Shown piece by piece: positions 57,734-64,000 of a stretch of DNA of 64,000 nt (position 1 is its first letter; each line of letters begins with the position of its first letter). The notes below the pieces were generated by a model. It did no database searches. It had not been told where the DNA came from and worked only from the letters and a program-made list of their open reading frames with translations. The stretch comes from Rhodobacteraceae bacterium HLUCCO18 (GTDB taxonomy: Bacteria > Pseudomonadota > Alphaproteobacteria > Rhodobacterales > Rhodobacteraceae). The position numbers and the translations under genes were made by a program. The stretch is taken from contig LJSY01000008.1 of NCBI GenBank assembly GCA_001314805.1, forward strand, positions 1 to 64,000, in the 5' to 3' direction.

Positions 57734-57951
57734 ATGACAGCAAGCATGACCCCCACCTCTGTAGATCTTCTTGCCGAGGGCGTCGAGAAATCCGCGCATT
57801 CCTGGGGTGCCTCCCCGGTCCGAGCCGGCACGCGGATTTCGGCCGGTTCGTCGTCTTCACTCATCGCGACATGCCCCACTGGCAAAACCGCCTTCTCGTC
57901 CGGGCCCCGGAAGGCACGATGACCGACCTCTTCAGCCTGACGCCCGCATGA
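57734..57951 (+). pseudogene. Small frameshifted ORF opposite tetR
   Basis: From ATG 57734 one frame reads MTASMTPTSVDLLAEGVEKS then AHSWGASPV in good host codon usage, but soon degenerates. From about 57822 a second frame, one base off, reads RHADFGRFVVFTHRDMPHWQ and continues to a stop at 57951 (ending DLFSLTPA). Adding a single base near 57815-57822 joins them into a roughly 72-residue protein. Family unknown. Position behind operator site 2 suggests it was the TetR target. Too short to be certain it is a gene. Confidence 0.4.
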
Positions 57952-58026
57952 ACACCCCCCGCAAGGGTTGAGACCTGTGGCCGGGCGGCGCATATCTGCT
58001 GCAACACGCAACCAACCGAGGTCCCC

Positions 58027-59865
58027 ATGCCCCTGCGCCTTCCCGTCCCGATCGCCCCGTTTCCCGCCGATGCCGCCGCCGAGGCCGGCGCCGCACCCCT
58101 GGGCGATCTGCCGGACTGGGACCTGAGCGATCTCTATGCCTCTCCGGACGCACCGGAAATCGAGCACGATCTCGACTGGCTGGCGGCCGAGTGCGCCACC
58201 TTCGCCGCCGATTACGAGGGCAAACTGGCCGATCTTTCCGCCGCCGATCTGCTGACCTGCATCGAACGGCACGAAAAGATCGACATGATCGCGGGCCGCA
58301 TCATGTCCTACGCGGGCCTGCGCTATTACCAGCAGACCACGAACCCGGAGCGCGCGAAGTTCATTTCCGACATGCAGGACAGGATCACGGGCTACACCAC
58401 GCCGCTCGTGTTCTTCAGCCTCGAGTTCAACCGCATCGACGACGACCGCTATGACGCGCTGATGGCCGAGAATGCCGAACTCGCGCGCTACAAGCCCGTG
58501 CTCGACCGGATGCGCGCGATGAAGCCCTACCAGCTGTCGGACGAGTTGGAGCGGTTCCTCCACGACACCTCCGTCGTGGGCGCAAGCGCATGGAACAGGC
58601 TGTTCGACGAAACGATCGCGGGCCTGACGTTCGATGTCGACGGCGAAGCGCTCGGTATCGAGGCGACGCTGAACCTGCTGACGGAACAGGATCGCGCGAA
58701 ACGCGAGGCCGGGGCGCAGGCGCTGGCCGACATGTTCGGGGCGCGCCTGCCGCTCTTCGCGCGGGTGCACAACACATTGGCCAAGGAAAAGGAGATCGAG
58801 GATCGCTGGCGCAAGCTGCCGACCCCGCAGGCCGCCCGCCACCTCGCCAACCACGTCGAGCCCGAGGTCGTCGAGGCCCTGCGCAACGCCGTCGTCGCGG
58901 CCTATCCGCGCCTGTCGCATCGCTATTACGCGCTCAAGGCCAAGTGGCTGGGACTGGACACGCTGCAGGTCTGGGACCGTAACGCGCCTTTGCCGATGGA
59001 AGAGACCCGCATCGTGCCCTGGGACGAGGCGCGCAAGATGGTCACCGACGCCTATGCGGGCTTCGATCCGCGGATGGCGGAACTGGCCGAGCCCTTCTTC
59101 ACCAGCGGCTGGATCGACGCTGGCGTCAAGGAGGGGAAGGCCCCCGGTGCCTTCGCCCATCCCACCGTCACCGACGTGCATCCCTACGTGATGCTGAACT
59201 ACCTCGGCAAACCGCGGGATGTCATGACGCTGGCCCATGAGCTGGGCCATGGCGTGCACCAGCGTCTTGCCGCCCGACAGGGCGAGATGCTGTCGAGCAC
59301 GCCGCTGACCCTGGCCGAGACCGCCAGCGTCTTCGGCGAGATGCTGACCTTCCGCAAGATGCTGTCGGAGGCCAAGGACGACAAGACGCGCAAGGTGCTG
59401 CTGGCGGGCAAGGTCGAGGACATGATCAACACGGTCGTCCGCCAGATCGCCTTCTACGATTTCGAGTGCAAGCTGCACGCCGCCCGCCGCGAGGGGGAGC
59501 TGACGCCGGACGACATCAACGCGCTGTGGATGAGCGTGCAGGCCGAAAGCCTTGGGCCGGTTTTCGAGTTCATGCCGGGCTACGAGACCTTCTGGGCCTA
59601 TATCCCGCATTTCGTGCACTCGCCCTTCTACGTCTACGCCTACGCCTTCGGCGACGGGCTCGTGAACGCGCTTTACGCCGTCTACGAAGAGGGCGGCGAG
59701 GGCTTCCAGGAGAAGTATTTCGAGATGCTGAAGGCGGGCGGGTCGAAGCACCACAAGGAGCTTCTGGCACCCTTCGGCCTCGATGCCAGCGATCCGGCCT
59801 TCTGGGACAAGGGACTGGGCATGATCGAGGGCTTCATCGACCAGCTCGAGGCGATGGAGGACTGA
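58027..59865 (+). CDS. pepF: M3-family oligoendopeptidase (PepF type)
   Basis: Cytoplasmic zinc metallopeptidase that degrades oligopeptides. The 612-residue protein has the zinc motif HELGHGVHQ at residues 404-412 (His404, Glu405, His408) with the third ligand Glu in LAETASVFGE about 28 residues on, matching M3B peptidases (oligoendopeptidase F, pepF/M3 family). An N-terminal ELSDLY-like PDWDLSDLYASPDAPEIEHD precedes the helical oligopeptidase domain. The C-terminal YETFWAYIPHFVHSPFYVYA block is conserved in the family. 69 bases follow the small broken ORF. Confidence 0.95.
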   Translation: MPLRLPVPIAPFPADAAAEAGAAPLGDLPDWDLSDLYASPDAPEIEHDLDWLAAECATFAADYEGKLADLSAADLLTCIERHEKIDMIAGRIMSYAGLRYYQQTTNPERAKFISDMQDRITGYTTPLVFFSLEFNRIDDDRYDALMAENAELARYKPVLDRMRAMKPYQLSDELERFLHDTSVVGASAWNRLFDETIAGLTFDVDGEALGIEATLNLLTEQDRAKREAGAQALADMFGARLPLFARVHNTLAKEKEIEDRWRKLPTPQAARHLANHVEPEVVEALRNAVVAAYPRLSHRYYALKAKWLGLDTLQVWDRNAPLPMEETRIVPWDEARKMVTDAYAGFDPRMAELAEPFFTSGWIDAGVKEGKAPGAFAHPTVTDVHPYVMLNYLGKPRDVMTLAHELGHGVHQRLAARQGEMLSSTPLTLAETASVFGEMLTFRKMLSEAKDDKTRKVLLAGKVEDMINTVVRQIAFYDFECKLHAARREGELTPDDINALWMSVQAESLGPVFEFMPGYETFWAYIPHFVHSPFYVYAYAFGDGLVNALYAVYEEGGEGFQEKYFEMLKAGGSKHHKELLAPFGLDASDPAFWDKGLGMIEGFIDQLEAMED

Positions 59866-60058
59866 CACGTCGGGCGTTGCATTAGCGACGAAACCTTGTG
59901 CAAGGAGACGGTACTTCGCGCGTGTTGCGGGTAAAGGTGGCGAGGCGGAGCCACTGCACCGTTGCCGTTTGGTGCCATTTGCCGTTTACTGGCACAGTTG
60001 GGCTGACACGCGCGGGGTCGCGTTGCGAAACGCGGATCAGGGCGCACGGGGACGGAAC

Positions 60059-60880
60059 ATGGACGGATCATCATCGGTCGTCATACCTTCGGCGTCGGTC
60101 CCCGGCGGGCTGGCGCGCGAGGACGCGCTTTTCCGTATCGTGTATTACGGCGAAGCGCTGCGGGCGATGACGGAACATGTCAGCGACACGCTGATCTCCG
60201 GACCCTGCGTGCCGATGATCGGCCTGCTCGACGAGGCTTTCGACCGGATGTCGGAGACGCGCGACAATTTCGGCCCGGAAGAGTTCACGCTGTTCGTGAT
60301 GTCGAAGATGCTGGGACTTTGCGATGACGTCGACGAGGCACGACTATTTCAGATCGGCGCGGCGAAATACATCCTGAAATCGGCCGAAGCCCTGCCGGAC
60401 GCCTATCGGCCGGTCATCGACGACGCGCGTCAGATGCTGCGGCGTACAGCGCCCCTGGCCGTGACGTCCGAAAACAGCACCGCAGCCTCCGAGACCGAGG
60501 CACGGGCGCCCGACATGGACCGGACACCGGCCGATGCCCCCATGCCGGCCGAGGCACCTCGTGAAAAGGCGGCGGTCACCAGAGCCCCGCCTGCGCCCGC
60601 AATCTCTGAGCCAACGCCACGGCCTCGCCCCCCCGCGACCCCGGCGGCAACATCGCGACCGCAGCGGCTCCAGCCACGCGGCACCCCGTCGAACGACCCG
60701 CAGATGCAGCCCGGTCGCGGCCGCAGCGCCAAAGGGTCGTCCAATGTCTCCGAGCTCCTCGTCCTCTTGACAGTGATCTTTATCGGCATCGCACTTACGA
60801 GCTTGGTCCTTCTTGGATATATTGATCCAAGCGACCTGACCGCGACGGACAGGGAGCGCGTGGGCATCACCTTGAGGTAA
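60059..60880 (+). CDS. Unknown C-tail-anchored protein with proline-rich linker
   Basis: The 273-residue product has three parts: an N-terminal helical domain (about 15-135, ALFRIVYYGEALRAMTEHVS; MSETRDNFGPEEFTLFVMSK), a disordered Pro/Ala/Arg-rich linker (about 140-240) and a hydrophobic C-terminal helix (ELLVLLTVIFIGIALTSLVL) followed by about 20 polar residues. No signal peptide. This is the layout of a tail-anchored inner-membrane protein. Family not recognised. Its ending is opposite the bfr terminator. Confidence 0.7.
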   Translation: MDGSSSVVIPSASVPGGLAREDALFRIVYYGEALRAMTEHVSDTLISGPCVPMIGLLDEAFDRMSETRDNFGPEEFTLFVMSKMLGLCDDVDEARLFQIGAAKYILKSAEALPDAYRPVIDDARQMLRRTAPLAVTSENSTAASETEARAPDMDRTPADAPMPAEAPREKAAVTRAPPAPAISEPTPRPRPPATPAATSRPQRLQPRGTPSNDPQMQPGRGRSAKGSSNVSELLVLLTVIFIGIALTSLVLLGYIDPSDLTATDRERVGITLR

Positions 60881-60912
60881 AAAAGGGCGCCGCGGGATCT
60901 TCCGCCGCGCCC
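60879..60912 (-). terminator. Rho-independent terminator of bfr
   Basis: On the minus strand GGGCGCGGCGG pairs with CCGCGGCGCCC (one mismatch in eleven) around a six-base loop, followed by T6 at 60884-60879, about 24 bases past the bfr stop. The convergent gene upstream ends inside the T run. Confidence 0.8.
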
Positions 60913-60935
60913 TCATGGATGGCCGGAGGGTCCGT

Positions 60936-61421
60936 TTACTCGGCTTCGTCCGCGGGCTTCGCCTGAAGCATGCCGTAATTCGCGTCGCCGATGGTCTCCT
61001 GAAGCTGCAGCTGCGTCTCGAGGAAGTCGATATGACCTTCCTCGTCAGCGATCAGTTCTTCGAACAGGGTCTTGGAAACATAGTCCCTAACGGACTCGCA
61101 ATGATCGCGCGCTTCGATGTAAAGCGTCCGCGCCTCATGCTCGGCGGCGAGGTCGGCCTCCAGCGTTTCCTTCAGGGTCTGACCGATGCGCAGCGCGTCG
61201 AGCTTCTGAAGATTGGGGTGGCCGCCCAGAAAGATGATCCGTTCGATCAGCTTGTCGGCATGATGCATCTCCTCGATGCTTTCCTCGCGCGATTTCGCGG
61301 CGATCCTGCCGAATCCCCAGTCCTCCTGAAGCCGGTAATGCAGCCAGTACTGGCTGACCGCCGTCAGCTCACTCCGCAAGGCCGCGTTGAGGTATTCGAT
61401 GACTTTTTCATCACCCTTCAT
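60936..61421 (-). CDS. bfr: Bacterioferritin
   Basis: Haem-containing 24-mer iron store. The 161-residue protein has the diiron ferroxidase ligands Glu18, Glu51, His54, Glu94, Glu127 and His130 in the usual contexts ([45 protein letters not shown]) and the axial haem ligand Met52. [15 protein letters not shown] is the typical N-terminus. It lies five bases behind bfd, a ready iron-release pair. A terminator follows. Confidence 0.97.
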   Translation of the reverse strand: MKGDEKVIEYLNAALRSELTAVSQYWLHYRLQEDWGFGRIAAKSREESIEEMHHADKLIERIIFLGGHPNLQKLDALRIGQTLKETLEADLAAEHEARTLYIEARDHCESVRDYVSKTLFEELIADEEGHIDFLETQLQLQETIGDANYGMLQAKPADEAE

Positions 61422-61426
61422 TGATT

Positions 61427-61663
61427 TTATCCTTTCAATTTCCGTGCCTTCAGGCCCCTCAGTTCCGCCGGCACCTTCAGGCTGGAACTAGAAGCCATGG
61501 TTGACATGAAAAGTGTCAGACATCCACCACAGTCCGCTTTTTTGCCGAGCGCGCGGTAGACCTTTCCGGGGGTGATGATCGTGTCGGGGTCGGCTGCGCG
61601 CATCCAGTCGATGGCGGAGCGTATCTCGTGATCGCTGATATTGGTGCAGTGGCAGATAATCAT
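61427..61663 (-). CDS. bfd: Bacterioferritin-associated ferredoxin
   Basis: A 78-residue [2Fe-2S] protein that reduces bacterioferritin iron for release. Ligand cysteines appear as [10 protein letters not shown] (Cys4, Cys6) and [12 protein letters not shown] (Cys45, Cys48), the C-x-C...C-x2-C pattern of Bfd-like domains. The C-terminal 25 residues are basic. It precedes bfr by five bases on the same strand. Confidence 0.93.
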   Translation of the reverse strand: MIICHCTNISDHEIRSAIDWMRAADPDTIITPGKVYRALGKKADCGGCLTLFMSTMASSSSLKVPAELRGLKARKLKG

Positions 61664-61755
61664 CGTGCCACCCCCCCGCGAGGCCGCAGGGCAGGATCGG
61701 ACTGGGCAGGGAAAGACGAAGTCATCGGAACCTGTGCAATGAAGGATCTGCGTCT

Positions 61756-61784
61756 AACCTGAGTGCTTTGGTCGGATTCGTCAA
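61756..61784 (-). promoter_or_regulatory. Promoter-like region of bfd-bfr with an imperfect iron-box candidate
   Basis: A TTGACG (-35, 61779-61784, minus strand) lies 17 bases from CAGGTT (61756-61761). The intervening segment CCTGAGTGCTTTGGTCGG at 61758-61775 is imperfectly palindromic, and CCTGAGCAATTCACTCGG repeats the CCTGAG string at 61786-61803. Iron regulators of Rhodobacterales use CCTGA...TCAGG-like boxes; the match is loose and the consensus is from memory. Confidence 0.3.
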
Positions 61785-61845
61785 TCCTGAGCAATTCACT
61801 CGGCCAAACTGACGCAGGTCCCGCCCGCCGGTCCCGGGCAGACCG

Positions 61846-62154
61846 TCAGTCGAGATCGGTCCACGGCCAGGGCTTCACGTCCGACGCGGCCGACTGGTAA
61901 CGCGCGGCCTTGGCCATCCAGATGCCCAGATCGGTACCGAAATCCGCGAGCCGCGCGTTCCGCTCACCATTGTTGACCAGCATGATGATGAACTGCACCA
62001 CCGTCAGCACCGTCAAAACGGTCTGCGAGATCGACAGCATGAACGCGATCAGCAGCACATGGAGAAGACGCCATCCCATGTGGTCCTTTTCAGACGCTCC
62101 GGGCTGTTCGCCATGGACCCGCCCGTCGATATTGTCATCGTCATTCCGGGGCAC
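61846..62154 (-). CDS. DUF4389 membrane protein
   Basis: A 102-residue protein with the DUF4389 core: one or two helices in HVLLIAFMLSISQTVLTVLT then VVQFIIMLVNNGERNARLAD and GTDLGIWMAKAARYQS. An acidic N-terminal tail (DDDNIDGRVHGEQPGASEKD) precedes. Function unknown; related to small lipase-activator-like membrane proteins. A TTGCCG...TAGGAT promoter-like pair, spacing 18, stands upstream at about 62190-62220 on the minus strand. Confidence 0.82.
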   Translation of the reverse strand: MPRNDDDNIDGRVHGEQPGASEKDHMGWRLLHVLLIAFMLSISQTVLTVLTVVQFIIMLVNNGERNARLADFGTDLGIWMAKAARYQSAASDVKPWPWTDLD

Positions 62155-62246
62155 CGCCGCACCTCTCCCGCAATTGGCCTAGTTTATCCTAGGACCTGGA
62201 CCCAGTCCCCGGCAATCGCCAGTTTGCCCGCTGATGGGTCCCGTTG

Positions 62247-63222
62247 CTAACCCGGCGTGCCGAGGCTGGCGAACACGGCGTCGAGCACCCTTTGCGTACC
62301 CAGAGAGGTCTCGAGCGGCATTGGATAAGCGGCCCCGTCCAGCAGGGTCGCGGCCACTGCCTCGACCTGGTTGACGTATTGCCGCGCGGTCGGAAAACGG
62401 AACACCCTGTCGGATGCGTCGGACTGCCGCAGGATCATGTCGGCCTGACCATACTCTCCTGCATTGAAGGGCGCGCGGACGCTCAGCCAGCCGCCATCCC
62501 CCTCGAACACCATTTCCTGCCGCTTGGTCGTGCGCATGGAAACGTGGAACCGGAACCGTACGTCTTCGGCGCGGGCGTCGACCCAAGTGGAGGCGTCCAC
62601 GCCATTTTCCCACTCGGCCTCCGCACGGGTCACGACTGGCTCTCGCCCGGTGGCGAAACGGAAGGCTCCCACAGGGTAGACGCCGATATCCCGCATCGCC
62701 CCGCCCGCAAGCGCGGCGCTGTTGCGCACATTCGCCGGATCGCTCAGCCCGTAGGTGAAAACGCCGGTGACGGTGTGAAGCCGCCCCAGATCGCCGCGCG
62801 CCACGATCTCGCGGGCCAAGACCCATTGGGGATGATGCGCGGGCATCCACGCCTCGGCGATGAAACCGCCCGTTTCGTCGCGCAGCGCAATCAGCCGTTC
62901 CACATCCGAACAGTCAGGCCGATCGGCTTTTCGCACAACACCGCCTTTCCCGCGCGCGCGGCGCGCTCGGTCCATTCCACGTGCAGCGCGTTGGGAAGCG
63001 GGACGTAGACCGCGTCGATTTCCGGGTCAGCGAGGAGCGCCTCATAAGTCTCGTGTATGCGAAGGTCCGGCGCCAGGGCGGCGAAGGGCGCGGCCTTCTC
63101 CGTGTCGCGGGTGGCAATCGCGGCAAGGCGCGCGCGTTTGGCGGCGTGGATGGCGGGGGCCATGGTCTTGAGCGCGAAGTTCGACGCGCCAAGCACGCCC
63201 CAGGAGAGTGCGCGTTTCGTCA
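62247..63222 (-). pseudogene. Gfo/Idh/MocA-family oxidoreductase, frameshifted
   Basis: The N-terminal half (from ATG 63222) reads a Rossmann fold: SWGVLGASNFALKTMAPAIH, IDAVYVPLPNALHVEWTERA and CEKPIGL, then hits a stop at 62891. The next frame over carries the rest, from DVERLIALRDETGGFIAEAW through GGAMRDIGVYPVGAFRFATG and ending at 62247. Adding one base near 62909-62914 restores an NAD(P)-dependent sugar/polyol dehydrogenase-type protein of about 325 residues with the GGAMRDIGVYP catalytic block. Real decay or sequencing error. No metabolic partner is nearby. Confidence 0.8.
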
Positions 63223-63297
63223 TGCGACGGACATAGTGCGCGGCCGTTTCACGGGGAAGCCCTTCGTCCCAAGGCGCTCCTCGGAGCTTGCAAGCGC

Positions 63298-63657
63298 CTA
63301 GGTACGCCTGGCCACCATGATGGGTTCGAAATCGCCGAAGATCATGCGTTTGCCGTCGAAGGGCATCCCGGCCATCGCCGACCATGCCGGATCGGTTTCC
63401 ATCGAGGCCATGCAGGCTTGCGCCGTGGCCTTGTCGGGCCAGAGGATCCAGGCGAAGACCACGGTCTCGTCGGGCTGCGCCTTCACCGCCATCGGGAAAG
63501 ACGTCACTTCGCCATCCGGAACCTCGTCCCCCCAGCATTCGCATGTTTCGAGCGCGCCGTGTTTTTCGAACAAGGTCCATGCCTGCCGGGCATGGGCGAT
63601 GTAGGCCTCCTTGTTGGCCGTGGGCACCGCCCCGACAAAACCGCTGACGTAAGGCAT
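63298..63657 (-). CDS. DUF1428 (YbaA-like) protein
   Basis: A 119-residue dimeric ferredoxin-like-fold protein of the DUF1428 family. Typical blocks: MPYVSGFVGAVPTANKEAYI, CWGDEVPDGEVTSFPMAVKA, WILWPDKATAQACMASMETD and the end FDGKRMIFGDFEPIMVARRT. Function unknown; relatives are often adjacent to MarR regulators. GGGAG precedes the ATG at 63657. It is divergent from marR across a perfect palindrome and is likely its target. Confidence 0.9.
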   Translation of the reverse strand: MPYVSGFVGAVPTANKEAYIAHARQAWTLFEKHGALETCECWGDEVPDGEVTSFPMAVKAQPDETVVFAWILWPDKATAQACMASMETDPAWSAMAGMPFDGKRMIFGDFEPIMVARRT

Positions 63658-63706
63658 GGGATTCTCCCTTCCTGGCAAAACGACACGTCGGAGTTTGACA
63701 TATTGG

Positions 63707-63724
63707 TAGTTTGATATCAAACTA
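63707..63724. promoter_or_regulatory. Perfect operator palindrome between DUF1428 and marR
   Basis: Arms TAGTTTGAT and ATCAAACTA form an 18-base perfect palindrome, six bases before the marR start codon and 50 before the DUF1428 start on the other side. A consensus -35 TTGACA lies at 63695-63700 in the marR direction. MarR proteins usually bind such palindromes to repress themselves and the divergent gene. Confidence 0.75.
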
Positions 63725-63729
63725 AATAT

Positions 63730-64000
63730 ATGGCGACCCTCCCCTACATCGCGACAACCGAAGTCCGCGACCGATGCCTGTGCTTCCGCACACAGCGCGC
63801 GGCGCGGGCGCTGGCGCGCCGTTTCGATGCGGTGCTGAAGCCTCATGGCCTCACGAACGGGCAGTTTTCCCTGATGATTGCGCTGAACCGGCCAGAGCCC
63901 GCGCGGCTTGCCCCGCTGGCGGAGTTCCTCGGGATGGACCGCGCGACCCTGTCGCTGGCGCTGAAGCCGCTGATCCGGCGGAGATTGGTCGCGGTCACGA
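63730..64000 (+). CDS. MarR-family transcriptional regulator (partial)
   Basis: Ninety codons are visible before the window edge. After MATLPYIATTEVRDRCLCFR and a first helix, the winged-helix DNA-binding domain begins with LKPHGLTNGQFSLMIALNRP and LAEFLGMDRATLSLALKPLI, the recognition-helix region of MarR proteins. The remainder, including the wing and the dimerisation helix, is outside. It starts six bases after a perfect operator and faces the DUF1428 gene. Confidence 0.87.
   Translation, partial: MATLPYIATTEVRDRCLCFRTQRAARALARRFDAVLKPHGLTNGQFSLMIALNRPEPARLAPLAEFLGMDRATLSLALKPLIRRRLVAVT

Overview
The window is chromosomal DNA from a high-GC alphaproteobacterium, almost certainly order Rhodobacterales (Roseobacter/Rhodobacter group). 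The evidence is a short 305-residue ThyX with a GTG-coupled neighbour, a 444-residue ProRS without editing insertion, the ppx-ppk1-hda-perM order, a PccR-type propionyl-CoA regulator beside pccB, and bacteriochlorophyll genes bchE-bchJ under what looks like a PpsR/CrtJ operator. The cell is therefore probably an anoxygenic phototroph that also assimilates propionyl-CoA via methylmalonyl-CoA. No rRNA, tRNA, CRISPR array or prophage was recognised.

Layout. 1-736: end of an IS256-like element and a lower-GC gene of unknown function abutting thyX. 1.9-12.9 kb: gloA and a DUF1194 protein; yajC-secD-secF followed by a TSUP permease and an Mth938-like gene (minus strand); a trypsin-like protease; serS translationally coupled to a TspO-like gene; surE-pcm-LytM lipoprotein. 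13-15.4 kb: bchE-bchJ with paired PpsR-type boxes. 15.5-24.2 kb: cfa, an SMR efflux gene, carB, an unknown membrane-anchored protein, a frameshifted PPC/trypsin protease, proS. 24.3-30.4 kb: perM-hda-ppk1-ppx and a DUF2059 protein. 30.5-42.4 kb: the propionyl-CoA locus (mcmA, pccA, pccB, pccR) interspersed with small genes, two structured intergenic regions and several hairpins. 42.5-57 kb: ordinary housekeeping and transport genes (CoxG-like, DUF465, HAD, EamA x2, LysE, YebC, two SLC13-type permeases, YmdB-like, 5-formyl-THF cyclo-ligase, VOC, GNAT, TerB-DnaJ, EEP). 57-64 kb: a TetR gene with twin operators facing a broken small gene, pepF, a C-tail-anchored unknown, bfd-bfr, DUF4389, a frameshifted Gfo/Idh oxidoreductase, and a divergent DUF1428/marR pair around a perfect palindrome.

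Functional links. PccB and PccA form propionyl-CoA carboxylase and McmA converts the (epimerised) product towards succinyl-CoA; PccR sits beside pccB and similar GCAAA/TTTGC repeats lie upstream of both pccB and pccR. BchE and BchJ serve the oxygen-independent branch of bacteriochlorophyll synthesis and sit here without other photosynthesis genes. SecDF-YajC drive export; Ppk1/Ppx control polyphosphate; Hda probably restrains DnaA; Bfr/Bfd store and release iron.

Three genes each appear to lack a single base (protease at 22.37 kb, small ORF at 57.82 kb, oxidoreductase at 62.91 kb). These may be true pseudogenes or residual sequencing errors. A roughly 70-bp two-part intergenic repeat occurs four times. 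No dramatic new system was found; the most worthwhile leads are the bchEJ satellite locus with paired PpsR boxes, the PccR operator array, and two candidate structured RNAs at 36.0-36.2 and 36.6-36.8 kb.
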